Shown: positions 21,040-30,864 of the stretch, in pieces
How the letters are laid out: the number at the start of each line of letters is the position of its first letter
Position numbering within the stretch: the stretch's first letter is position 1
Assembly (NCBI GenBank): GCA_024195585.1
Contig: SWBL01000044.1
Span: forward strand, 124,001 to 188,000
Reading direction: 5' to 3'
Length of the DNA: 64,000 bases
DNA from: Aureobasidium sp. EXF-3400
Lineage: Eukaryota; Ascomycota; Dothideomycetes; Dothideales; Saccotheciaceae
The notes under the pieces: model-generated
Told to the model about the DNA's origin: nothing
What the model saw: the letters and a program-made list of their open reading frames with translations, nothing else
The model's database searches: none
Position numbers and translations under genes: made by a program

Positions 21040-22449
21040 TCACTCCACCCTTGCTTTCTTATTAGCATAATCTTCGTCGTCTTCTTCTTCCTCTCCAGAG
21101 TGCTTGCGCTTGAGACCATTCTCTTCTGCCGCCGTGGTGTCGTCAAGATCGAACGTGTTTGCGTCTGGATCATGCAATGCATTCACGATCTTCCTCGTGC
21201 CCATGTCATCACCTTCAACCGTCTCATTCAGTTCGGCATCTATCCATCCCTCAGTGTAACTGCCTCCAAAATCGATGATCCATAACTTGTCGTTCTTGTC
21301 GACCATGAAGTTGTCTGCTTTAGCATCACCCCAAACAAGATTGTGTTTGTGCAAGAGCTTCACCATCTTCTCAGATTCAGAGGCCCAGCCATCGCGTTTG
21401 GATTGGGGAACGTCAGAATCGAGAAGATGGGTCAATGGCTCAGCTCCTTCGATGTGTGTTTGCAGGAACCCCATGATATCGGTCTTGGAATTCGAGAAAA
21501 ATACTAGGCCGTGGACTTGGGGTACTCGCATCTCTTTGTGTAGATCGAGCTTCTCGATGTCTTTCATGATCTTGATCTCACGTTTTGTAGGACCGGGTTG
21601 GGTTGCATCGACGACCTTGAGGAAGTAGAGGTTATCGTTGTGTCGGACAAGGGTAGGTAACGGGCCGGAGCTTTCGACTATTTCCAAGTCTGATGCTTGA
21701 ATCGAGGGAATATCCAGATTCAGGATGTACTTTGGTAGAGTGACAGTTGGAAGGAGATTGTCCATCTTGAATCGAAGTGCTGGTGTTGATTCCAGCTCTG
21801 TGGGTACGATGTTGCCGTCCTTGTATTGCAGAGCGTAGAAGTGTGTTGAGGGGTGGTACCAATCATGCACATTGGTTGGTTGCATCTCACTCCTTGATGG
21901 AGCGAACTTGTCGATCTCGGCTTCCAGGTGTGAGAGTATCCAAGCCTGGAGTTTTTCCTCTGAATCATTCTCTGCTTTGTCATTGTCCTCTAGTACAACA
22001 CCACTGTCCTGAGATGCTGCAGTGGGACTTCTGACATTGTTCCGACACTCGGAGCATGTGTACTCATCCATCGAGGCCCCTTCTTCTTGAGAAATGCCCA
22101 CACAATCGCCATGGAACCATTCGTCGCAACTGTCGCAACCAATCATAAAACCTCGATCAGGTCCACGACACACGCAGTATGTTGCTTCGTCATCAGAAGC
22201 TGCCTTGGGATTCTCTGATTCTTTCGGCTGGTCTTTGCGTGAGGGGTCCCTCACCATCTTGATGAGGTTTGTGTATTCATCGACCTCCCTGTCGTTTCCA
22301 TGCACGGCACCCTTCATCTTCTTGAAATCGACAAAGGCATGGAAACGTACTCCGTTGGCGAGAACTGTTAGAGCAGAATCATCATTCTTGTCATGAAAGA
22401 AGTCCAGAACATGAGCAGGCTTTGTCCTGCGGCCTGCTGAAGCTGACAT
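21040..22449 (-). CDS. PHD-finger protein fused to a kinase-like (APH/PKL fold) domain
   Basis: Single exon, 469 residues from the ATG at 22449 (ACACCATGTC). A longer reading to 22488 begins with TTG. A C4HC3 PHD finger occupies ~91-136: C92, C94, C105, C108, H113, C116, C132, C135, with WFHGDC in the middle. PHD fingers usually read histone H3 tail methylation. The second half (from ~265) is kinase-like: a conserved Lys in YFLKVV, a catalytic-loop-like segment LVWGDAKADNFMV and a metal-binding IIDFGG. The usual HRD is replaced by WGD, as in aminoglycoside-phosphotransferase-like or small-molecule-kinase-like fungal families. The C-terminus is acidic then basic (EEEEDDEDYANKKARVE), possibly an NLS. 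Probably nuclear; whether it phosphorylates anything is unknown. Confidence 0.85.
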   Translation of the reverse strand: MSASAGRRTKPAHVLDFFHDKNDDSALTVLANGVRFHAFVDFKKMKGAVHGNDREVDEYTNLIKMVRDPSRKDQPKESENPKAASDDEATYCVCRGPDRGFMIGCDSCDEWFHGDCVGISQEEGASMDEYTCSECRNNVRSPTAASQDSGVVLEDNDKAENDSEEKLQAWILSHLEAEIDKFAPSRSEMQPTNVHDWYHPSTHFYALQYKDGNIVPTELESTPALRFKMDNLLPTVTLPKYILNLDIPSIQASDLEIVESSGPLPTLVRHNDNLYFLKVVDATQPGPTKREIKIMKDIEKLDLHKEMRVPQVHGLVFFSNSKTDIMGFLQTHIEGAEPLTHLLDSDVPQSKRDGWASESEKMVKLLHKHNLVWGDAKADNFMVDKNDKLWIIDFGGSYTEGWIDAELNETVEGDDMGTRKIVNALHDPDANTFDLDDTTAAEENGLKRKHSGEEEEDDEDYANKKARVE

Positions 22450-23021
22450 GGTGTATATGGAATGGTATGAATCGATTGAGATGGGCAAAGTTTAGTGATG
22501 AAGAATTCAGTGTATTGTGAACGGTATAGAGAAACTGTGTATCAATGGCAACACTTACGAGGGACGCGACCTTTAACAGAGAAAACCACTTTACGCGCTG
22601 ACATACGCGCTCTATTGATATCATTTCTCAAATCAAACATATCGACGGCGTCATGGTTCCTGGATCTGCAGAAGAATATCGATACAGATCTCCAGATCGG
22701 GCATAATTGGCAGATTAGGTTTGAGCTTGGGGCGAGATCAGATCTCGCGAACGTGTCATCGTCGTGTTCTTCCAGCCACGCGATGACGCCGGAGCCGTTT
22801 TCGCGACCCTTCCTTCTGTCATGAGTTCTGCTGTACTTACTCTGTACAAGGTCTGACGAGCATATGCCCTCTATTTTATCGCACAGATCTACAAGATTCC
22901 AACACGAGCACAGCTTGTAGTCTAAAATGCATCTTAGCTTCATTCTGACACAAGGCAACGTGGGCTATATACAGTTCTGTTGAATTCTGCTTCATCAACC
23001 AATAGCAGCACAGCTAGCTTA
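22450..23021. other. Upstream region of the PHD gene and tRNA 5' flank
   Basis: No supported gene. Frames on both strands around 22495-22958 show no domain. Contains the 17-nt palindrome at 22732-22748. Confidence 0.5.
22732..22748. promoter_or_regulatory. Perfect odd palindrome GCGAGATCAGATCTCGC
   Basis: Two 8-bp arms around a single central base, 283 bp before the PHD gene start. Such symmetric sites often bind dimeric factors. No factor can be named. Confidence 0.35.
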
Positions 23022-23112
23022 TCTTCATTGGTCTAGTGGTCATGATTTCCGCTTGTCAAGAGTAAAATCTCGTCAAGCGCGGGAGACCAGGGTTCGATTC
23101 CCTGATGGAGAG
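23022..23112 (+). tRNA. tRNA-Asp (GUC) with a 19-nt intron
   Basis: Exons 23022-23058 and 23078-23112. The acceptor stem TCTTCAT/ATGGAGA pairs fully with one G-U. The D-arm has the usual GTCTAGTGGT A-box. The anticodon loop reads TTGTCAC after removal of 23059-23077, placing anticodon GTC at 23055-23057 and the intron one base 3' of it, the canonical position. The T-arm is CAGGG-TTCGATT-CCCTG (B-box GGTTCGATTCC). The discriminator base is G, as expected for tRNA-Asp. A TTTT at 23120-23123 can stop Pol III. The mature length is 72 nt before CCA addition. Confidence 0.93.
23059..23077 (+). other. tRNA intron
   Basis: 19 nt directly after position 37 of tRNA-Asp. It contains GTCA, which can compete with the anticodon loop. 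It would be removed by the tRNA splicing endonuclease. Confidence 0.8.
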
Positions 23113-23118
23113 CACCTT

Positions 23119-23123
23119 CTTTT
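23119..23123 (+). terminator. RNA polymerase III terminator (CTTTT)
   Basis: A short T-run seven to eleven bases after the tRNA end, typical of Pol III termination. Confidence 0.6.
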
Positions 23124-23492
23124 GCTCTTGCTCACATATGTATCGAGTAGGTGTAACTTTTTGTCTCGTTGGTGAAGTCCCTGGTCATGGAGCGCTGGTG
23201 CTTCGAGGTAGGATGGGAGGAAATACACCCGTGCTTGTGCGATTGAGTGGATATTCAGACAAATGCCTCACTATACACCTGTACGGAGTGACCGCTTGCA
23301 AATGTTCTTCCGATACGCTTACTCTTGTGATTCGCATGGTGGTATCCAATCTTTGTAACCATATTGGAAGGGTTGGCAATGATTTGCGTGAGGTTTATGG
23401 CCGGGTTCCATGGAGCCTTTTATATAGACGTCTGTTTTGTAACATTTGATTTGATATCAGCCTAGCGGCCAGCGAGAGCACTTCTGCCACTT

Positions 23493-23980
23493 CTAGTGCT
23501 CCTCATTAGATGAAGACTGATCCCACGAGCTTTCAAAACAATATAAATACCTGTTAGGTAGGGTTGACACACGATTCACGTACAGACATGGACTCAATTT
23601 GTTGAGGGACGGGTGACCCTGCTCTGACTTCTCTGTTAGTGACTCAAGCCACAAGTATCGTTCGCGCAGCAATGCTTCATCCATCGTCATCTCTACTTGT
23701 CAGTTGGTTATGCACCGTTAAGGCAAGCTCAATCATCATGCGCAGATGTCAGTTGCTCCAATATCTCGCCTCCAGACTTACGTACACTTAGGTCTTGTGA
23801 TATCGAGGAGAAGTCATTGGGCTTGGAGTGCATGTGAGTGTCTAGAGGTTGGTCCATATCCAAGTACCATGGAGACATCAGTCCATTGAGATAAAAAGTG
23901 TCATTACATCGGATGTTGTTGAATCCACGTGAGATTGCAGATTGTCCAGAATCATCCACAAAAACAAGCCGTTGGACATG
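23493..23980 (-). CDS. Possible spliced gene fragment of unknown function
   Basis: Two minus-strand exons join in phase: 23980-23782 (its left boundary is an AAAG acceptor) and 23692-23493. They are separated by an 89-nt intron with GTAAGT donor, CTGAC branch and TAG acceptor. The joined reading includes FYLNGLMSPWYLDMDQPLD and MTMDEALLRERYLWLESLT, which have protein-like composition. No domain is recognised. The true 5' exon is not found: the frame closes with TGA just upstream of the acceptor, and no ATG is in frame, only a GTG. An alternative open frame overlaps part of exon one. It may be a decayed gene, a gene with unresolved upstream exons, or chance. Confidence 0.3.
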
Positions 23981-24507
23981 CTTTCACAGACCTCGAATAC
24001 CGCTGGCAAGAGACTGTACGATTTCCTAGCTCTGGACAATGGCAATGTCAGAGAAGAGTGACAAATCTACCAACCGAGAAAGGTAGGAACGTGTGTGGTC
24101 TGACGCTTCCACATGACCTGCAGCCCTGTGTACTTCACTTGGGCGTTGCGCCTCAGCCTGCAACACAGCGACTCTCCTTCTTTCAACGGCCATGTACGTT
24201 GGTCCACATACTGCTACTAGCTATCGCCGCGTTATCCGCCAAAGACATGGCGAACGATCATGGGTGAAGACTAGATTAAAAACTCCTTGTTCGAGCCAAG
24301 ATTGGCTGCAGAAAGTTGGCATGAAGACGTCACACCCAAGCACTGGTGCTGTTTCGTCTCGGCTTGTGGTGAGTCTGCGATTGTATCTTTCGACAACACA
24401 TCAGACAAGGAAGCTGTATATAAGGGAAGGTAGCTCTGGTCTTTTCATATACCCTCTCTCTCATAAATTATTCCTTCAATTGATTCCAGCATATCTCCAC
24501 AATTATC
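23981..24507. other. Region between the doubtful gene and the GH64 gene
   Basis: A 62-codon minus-strand frame starting MAVERRRVAVLQAEAQ (about 24193-24002) could belong to the doubtful gene downstream, but I cannot connect it by splicing. The right end is the GH64 promoter. Confidence 0.4.
24417..24424 (+). promoter_or_regulatory. TATA box of the GH64 gene
   Basis: TATATAAG, 84 bp before the start codon, followed by a CT-rich stretch that fits a transcription start region. Confidence 0.6.
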
Positions 24508-25827
24508 ATGGTTGCGTCTCTACCCTTTGAGCTGGTCAACAACAGCAATTCCAGCAACGTGTGGGCGTATATTACAGGCATCAACATTGCTGATGGAAGA
24601 CGTGTGCTGTTGCAAGCAGACGGCAAAACTCCATACTACCCGGAGAACCCGCCTGCAATTGGATCGCCGCTTGCGGAAGATTGTGCCATTCCACTTGGAC
24701 AGCCAGGAAACATTGTGACCGCTACTGTACCTCAGATTGCCGGTGGACGTGTATGGTTCTCAATCGATAGCAAGTTGAACTTCCTGTTGAACCCCGGACC
24801 AGCTCTCGTCGAGCCCTCTGTACTCAACCCTAGCGATCCGAATGCAAAGGTCAACTTTGGATTCTGCGAGTTCACACTGAACGACGCTCAGCTATATGCA
24901 AACATCAGCTATGTCGATTTTGTGTCCAACGTCCCCATCGCCATCACATTGAAGAATTCGGCTGGTGCGATACAGCATGTGTCTGGCATGGCTTCCGATG
25001 GTCTTGAACAAGTATGTGCAGACCTGAAAGCCCAAGCACAAAAGGACGGCAAGCCATGGGACAAACTGATTGTTCAGGAGAATGGACAGAACTTCCGTGT
25101 TCTCAACCCATCCCATGGAGATGCCGTTGGAGCAAACTTCGCTGGATACTATGAACCATATGTCGATCAAGTCTGGGAGTATTACAGCACAGATTCGAGA
25201 ATGTTCAAGCTCGACACCCAGGCAGGCCCTGGTGTTCTTGATGCCAAGGTGTCAAATAACGAGCTGGTTGTTGGCGAAGAAGCTTTCCAGAAGCCCAACA
25301 CGGCCGACATCTTTGGATGCAACAGTGGGCCATTCACTACTGGGTCCAATGGCACTCGCAATGCCATCATCCCTCGTCTTGCAGCTGGCTTCATCCGTAC
25401 CACACTCGTGTCTCAGGCTCAACAGCCGTCGGACCCATCGACCTACTACAAGAGTGATCCGACCAACCACTACTGTCGGATCGTACACGAGCGCAACCTC
25501 GATCAGAAAGGCTACGGGTTTGCGTACGACGACGTGCAGCCAGAAGGAGGAGCGGACCAGTCTGGCAAGGTCAACGATGGTGCACCTGCTCTCTTCACAA
25601 TTGCTGTAGGAGGCAACAATGCCTACGTCGGAGATTCACCTCCCGGGGCAGCTAACAGAGTGGTGGAAGAACAGTCTGAGTCTGCTCCGCAGCCCGAGTC
25701 TGGTGCTGCTCCTCAAGACAACGGACAACAGCAACCGATGCAGGAGAGTGCACCTCCGATGCCAGAGCGAAAGAGTAGCGGACTTCGTGGTAAACTTAGT
25801 GGTTGGAAGAAGAAGTTCTCGCAGTAG
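24508..25827 (+). CDS. Glycoside hydrolase family 64 (beta-1,3-glucanase, thaumatin-like fold)
   Basis: Single exon, 439 residues; start ATTATCATGG. The family pattern is clear: LPFELVNNSNSSNVWAYITG at the start, GRVWFSIDSKLNF, then FCEFTLNDAQLYANISYVDFVS, which holds the two acidic residues expected for catalysis in this family (E121 and D137 here). Later come HYCRIVHERNLDQKGYGFAYDDV and a final sheet. GH64 enzymes cleave beta-1,3-glucan, releasing laminaripentaose. Odd points: no N-terminal signal peptide is present, and after residue ~385 there is a Pro/Gln/Glu-rich tail ending in a basic KLSGWKKKFSQ segment. Secretion by the classical route is therefore doubtful unless an upstream exon is missed. 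It may act on the cell's own wall or be released unconventionally. Confidence 0.9.
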   Translation: MVASLPFELVNNSNSSNVWAYITGINIADGRRVLLQADGKTPYYPENPPAIGSPLAEDCAIPLGQPGNIVTATVPQIAGGRVWFSIDSKLNFLLNPGPALVEPSVLNPSDPNAKVNFGFCEFTLNDAQLYANISYVDFVSNVPIAITLKNSAGAIQHVSGMASDGLEQVCADLKAQAQKDGKPWDKLIVQENGQNFRVLNPSHGDAVGANFAGYYEPYVDQVWEYYSTDSRMFKLDTQAGPGVLDAKVSNNELVVGEEAFQKPNTADIFGCNSGPFTTGSNGTRNAIIPRLAAGFIRTTLVSQAQQPSDPSTYYKSDPTNHYCRIVHERNLDQKGYGFAYDDVQPEGGADQSGKVNDGAPALFTIAVGGNNAYVGDSPPGAANRVVEEQSESAPQPESGAAPQDNGQQQPMQESAPPMPERKSSGLRGKLSGWKKKFSQ

Positions 25828-26189
25828 GAGTCTTGGAGACGAGTGCCTGTATGGAGAGTTTTCTTTTGTTTATATCAGATCTCCACAGATTCAATACCCT
25901 TAGTTATCATGAATAAAGCTACTACATGTCATAAACTTCTGACGCACGCGAGAGTGAGAGTGAGAGTGAGAGAGTGGTTGTGTTGTCGAGATTCCATGTC
26001 AGACAAGCCTTGGCACCGGAAACGCGAACTTGATGTTTGGAAGCTGCAGCCGGTTTGGATACTTCTAATCGCATATCAATTAGCTGTCGAGGAGCACTCA
26101 AGCCCAACAGTTCCAGCGTACCGCTGGTCATTACTCTTGGAGACGCTCAAAGGAAGTCGACAGTTGAACAGCCAGCGCGTTCAAGCACA
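25828..26189. other. Intergenic between GH64 and NUP84
   Basis: Contains a short GAGAGT-type microsatellite at about 25948-25975. No gene. Confidence 0.55.
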
Positions 26190-29100
26190 ATGGCGCCCAT
26201 GACGAGGAAAAGCGCCAGCTCTGGCGCATTCAAGCCCGTCCATCGCAAGGTACCAACTAACCACAACCTATCTCTGTAGCCAGCTCTGACTCGTTCATGA
26301 ATCGTACAGCCCTCTCAAACCAACACGAACTCCTTTCTCGACGCTGCTCGCACCAACAGTTTTTCAACATCCCAGGTGCCATTTCCTGCCGCTCATTTAC
26401 CTCGACTCGACCACTAACTCCATTTTGTCAGACCTCCGACCCCAACCAATCCGCTCTCGTACCTTCTAGCCAGCTTGTTGACCAAATAAACCCCTTGCGC
26501 GACATGGCAGACCGCGTGGGTCGCGAAGTCGACCACTTTGCAGAAACACTCGACAAATTCAACTCCCGTTTACATGGCCAAGATGCATATCGTACCGCCC
26601 TCGATCTGACCATTGAGTATAAGGATTTTGCCAGTACCATGGTCAAGAAGCTGAAGAAACGCCACGATGCTCAGCGCGTCAACGACATGAAGAACGAATT
26701 CGGCAAGAGGATCACCATGTCTCCCATACGAAGCGCCAGTCTCTCTGCGATAGTTGGCCCCGTCACCCACAACGATGCCGACGAAGACATCCCCGCTCAA
26801 ACTTCTCTAGAAACCCTGAGACAATGGCAAGCCGAACGAGACACCTGGGAGCTTTTCCGTATTATGCTTGAGGAACGATACTCGCCCGAGAAGCACATTC
26901 GCCAGCAAGAGAAGGAAGCAAGACTAGCAGAGTTGGGCACACCGAACACATACACATCTGACTCGGACATTTGGGAACGTTTCACTCTGGACAACGACTC
27001 CGCTGGAGAGCGACATTTGGTTCTTAAATGGCTACAGGGAGCTGCCAACCACGGCGAGAGTGATATCGAAGCTATTGCCGAAGAATTGGAGAAGAAGTCA
27101 GGCAGAGGAACAGGCATCTGGTCCAATGGCTGGATGGAGACGCGCGAGAGGATCAAGGGAACAAAAAGAATGCGCCTTTTCTCGACAGGCTCGTCTGACA
27201 TGCTCGATGTGAAGCGCACGCACAGCAACGAGCCCCTAGTATCTTCCCTAGACCCGGATGCACCGACTCGCCAATACCGTGTTCTGGAGAAGGCAGATGA
27301 ATACTCGGAAAGGGCCCTCTGGATGACTTGCTGGGAAATGCTAAGGCGCGGTCACTCATGGTACGACATTTGCCAGTGGTGCTCTGAGCGTAACCAAAGC
27401 TGGCGAGCTGCAAGTATGGCCGTCTCTGCTGACTCAGAAATGGACATCGCTCTGCCAGGTCTCTCGGCTGGTTCGCTCTGGCGTCGTATGTGTTACGCCC
27501 TGACACAGCAATCAGGTTTGGATGAGTATGAAGCCGCTGTCTACGGTGTGCTCAGTGGCGATCTGGACTCAGTCAAACGTGTGTGTCAGAGCTGGGACGA
27601 CTATATCTACGCCCACTACAACTCTCTTCTGATTGGACAGCTGGAGGAATATTTGCAGAAGAGCTTCCCAGAAAAGTTTGCATCGGGTACGGCCTCCAAG
27701 TTCCCTCTTTTCGACTCCCTCAGACACCATGGCGACCAGAAAGACGTTGCCCGGAACTTGATCAGGCGCCTCAACGAGCAGTCTTCCACCTCGCAAGAGG
27801 CCAAGAAACCCCTCAAGTTGCTGCAAGGTAGTCTCATCGCGGATAACTTTGCCGACTTATGCAAGAACCTTGCAACAGCCATCTCGGATGCTGCGTGGTA
27901 CCAAACGACTTCGACCACTATAGCTCCTCTGCGCACGGCTGTCTCTCCAGACTCTCAGCGAGAGAGCGTCATCTTCAACGATTATGATGCTTTACGCATT
28001 GTTACCCACATGGTTCTGATGCTACGTGAATTCCACGAGCCTCTTTCAGACACAAAGTCCGACCCTGAAGCTCTCGACAACATTATCGCTGCCTATGTTC
28101 AACTTCTGCGTGCTGCCGGTAGATGGGAGCTTACATCTGTGTACGCCTCAAGGATGTCACCTATCCGTGGTATCAAGTCACTTGCACAGACCATGACCGA
28201 CGTACAAGATCTTCAAGAAAAGATGCACTTTAGCAAGCTCATGTCCACATACGGCATCGACGCCACTGCCGTCTTGGTCGAACAGGCCAAGTATCTCATG
28301 GAAGAAGTGCTACCCAAGAAGTCCGCTGGACAGGAAAACCTGAAGATCATCGAGAATACCAAAGAAGATCTTTATCCTGGTCAAAGGATCAAGTTAGATT
28401 TCGTGGAAGAAGGAAGAGGGGGCGAGGGCATTGCCGACCACCTCGCTGTCTTCCATCTTATGGAGGGCCATTGGGACGTCTCGTTCCAGACTCTTGCCTA
28501 TGCTTGCAGGAAACTGCTGCGTAAGTTACAGGCGCCCTTTTGTAATCGGTTACTCGTACTAATAAACTTTATAGTCAATGGGTGCTTCCAAGAAGCTTCG
28601 CACTTGGTGGATCAATTGTCTTTCGAGTTGCTGTGTACAGCAAAATCACGGCCTATTCTTGGCACATCCGTCAACGTCATGGACCGTGAGGAGACAGCTT
28701 TGCTCCCTCAAGATGTTGAACATGCAGCAAAATTACGCGTCCTTCAGAAGCAGTGTAGAGGATACTATGAGCTCAGTCTGCTGGTGAAGGCAGTCGATGC
28801 TTTGAGCGCTTGGAGGACGGTGGAGCATGACTATGCCACGTAAGTATAAATATGCCTGTTGATACCTACGCGTACTGACTGCGTATCTAGTAAGGTGCCG
28901 CGACCCAGTTCATTGCCTGCTAAGGTCAAAACAACCTTTGAGAACACCTGCGCTGCGGTCGAGCCTGTATTAAGTGGTATTCTCATGCACGCAAAGGATG
29001 GTACGCAAATAATCGTTTCTGCAGACTCAACAGCTCAACTGACTCCAAAACAGATGATGAGGCCGCCGACTTGGTCAAGATTCGCAACTGGTACCTTCCC

Positions 29101-29376
29101 GAGGTTGTGCTCGCATACAACACGGTCCTCTGCGCTGGCGCTCACATGATCAGCCGCGAACATCTCTTGAGAAGTATGGAGCTGGCCAACGATGTTGCCA
29201 ACGATAAGACCGGCCTTGCAGAGTGCTTCATCGAGTCTGGCCGCATGCGCGAGCTGGTCATTGCGTTCGCTCAGTCCAGTGAGACTATGCTGAAGCTGAA
29301 CGAGTTGAACCAAAACAAACGTGAGAGGAAGAACAAGGCAGGCAAGAACCTCGACATCTGGGAGATCAAAGCATGA
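26190..29376 (+). CDS. nup84: Nuclear pore complex subunit Nup84/Nup107
   Basis: Six exons: 26190-26249, 26310-26375, 26432-28520, 28575-28839, 28891-29000 and 29054-29376. Introns are 50-60 nt, and all phases close. 970 residues. The first two exons are tiny and encode a basic, Ser-rich N-terminus (MAPMTRKSASSGAFKPVHRK). The bulk is alpha-helical, as expected for the Nup84 fold (ancestral coatomer element). Family-like stretches include NPLRDMADRVGREVDHFAE, DEYSERALWMTCWEMLRRG, and the C-terminal LVKIRNWYLPEVVLAYNTVL. It is a scaffold member of the Y-complex at the nuclear envelope. The start is the first ATG joined in phase with the main exon; the large exon alone would start wrongly inside intron one. 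Confidence 0.9.
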
Positions 29377-29760
29377 AGGGTGATCACCAAGTAGGAGCTG
29401 TATATCTAGACACGCATTGAGTACATGACTACATTCTCAAAGAATTGTTTCCGTGGGTTTGCACTGACATGTTGATGAATGTGTTTGAGATCTGAAACGT
29501 GACAGAAGGTGGGGTGTAAATCAAGGTGTGGGGTAGCTTCCCGAATGATGGCATCTGACGATTTCACGCCCTTGGAAAGACGACAACAGCGGAGCACAGA
29601 TTACGAATCATGTGCGCATCGTTCACTGCTCTCACATAAGCCTCGAACTTCATATATGAGAGTCTCCAGTCACAGATGCTGAACACCTAACGCGGCTTCC
29701 ATCATCAATCACTGCCTCACTGGACTCGTCCATCACCAACACACGTCTCAGCCTTTGATC
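29377..29760. other. Intergenic between NUP84 and the HD protein gene
   Basis: 384 bases. No gene seen. The last ~60 bases form an AC/CT-rich leader. Confidence 0.55.
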
Positions 29761-30553
29761 ATGTCGAAGACAATTGAAGACAATGGTTGGACGGCCGTCC
29801 CAAGAAGCCTAGAGAAACTGCTCGCCAATCGCAAGGACCCGAATTCCAAGCCAACACCGCTCCGAATCGAAGACATGCCGTTACCCAGCAGTCCTGTCGT
29901 AGACATCGTCATGAAACACGCAAAGCATCACCTGCCCAAGCAGACCTTCAGCCACAGCATGCGCGTCTACTACTACGGTACGTCAAGCTCCTCCCACCAA
30001 CGTCATGCATTCTGCCAACCCGTTACTCAACATAACAACCAACTGACACAACGACACCTCAGGCCAAGCAATCGCTATGCAGCACTTTCCCGAATGGCGC
30101 TACAGCCCAGAAACCTACTTGTTGGCAAGTCTACTCCACGACATTGGCACCACAGAAGCCAACATGTCTTCCACAAACCTGAGCTTCGAATTTCAAGGCG
30201 GCATACAAGCATTGAATCTGCTGCTCCAAAACGGGGCTGCTCAGTCTACTGCCGAGTCCGTTTGTGAGACTGTCATTCGTCATCAGGATGTGGGTGACAC
30301 TGGCAATATTACGACTTTGACGGCGGTGATCCACTTTGCGACGTTGCTCGACAATGCGGGTAAGAATCCGGAGTTGGTGCATGAGGATACGATTGAGAGT
30401 GTTGTGCGTGCTTGGCCTAGAGAGGGATGGACTGGTTGCTTTGCTGCTACTGTGAGGAAGGAGACTGAACTCAAGCCTTGGTCGCACACCACGAAAATCG
30501 AGGGGTTTGCTGAGATGGTCGAGGCGAATGAGACGATGCGTCCCTATGATTGA
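29761..30553 (+). CDS. HD-domain cyanamide hydratase-like protein (DDI2/DDI3 family)
   Basis: Two exons, 29761-29977 and 30063-30553, with an 85-nt intron. 235 residues. The metal ligands of the HD superfamily are in place: H65 in FSHSMRVYYYG, H98-D99 in LLASLLHDIGTT, and H146 in IRHQD. This arrangement matches fungal cyanamide hydratases, which convert cyanamide to urea, and yeast Ddi2/Ddi3. The intron lies just after the first His motif. Another small-molecule hydrolase of the same fold cannot be excluded. Likely cytosolic, as there is no signal peptide. Confidence 0.88.
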
Positions 30554-30864
30554 GGTTCGTGGACGGTGAGAGGAACAGTGGTTCATCTTTGCTACAAGTG
30601 GCTCTCATTGGTGGTTCTTTAGTGTCTCGAAAGTGTGGTGTGTTGTTTCATAGCTACACGTTGCTCTGTACCATCGTTGCAAAGCTCGATGGAAGACGAA
30701 AAGAAAATAGCGTTATATATACATTAACTTGAGAGCTTTTGCCCAAGTATATGGTAGTAAGATTGTGTGATTCAGAAGAGAAGAAAGAAGCAAGAACGCC
30801 AATCATGTATGCAATGGTATGATTTAGTTGACAAAAGGAAAGAATGAAGAAAGAAAAGAAATGC
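30554..30864. other. Convergent 3' regions
   Basis: 311 bases between the stop codons of the HD gene and of the transporter gene. AT-rich towards the right; 3' UTRs only. Confidence 0.6.

Noticed and set aside
22542..22958. 138-codon minus-strand frame upstream of the PHD gene
   Set aside because: Possible upstream exon was considered, but no in-phase splice to the PHD start is convincing, and the ATG at 22449 has good context.
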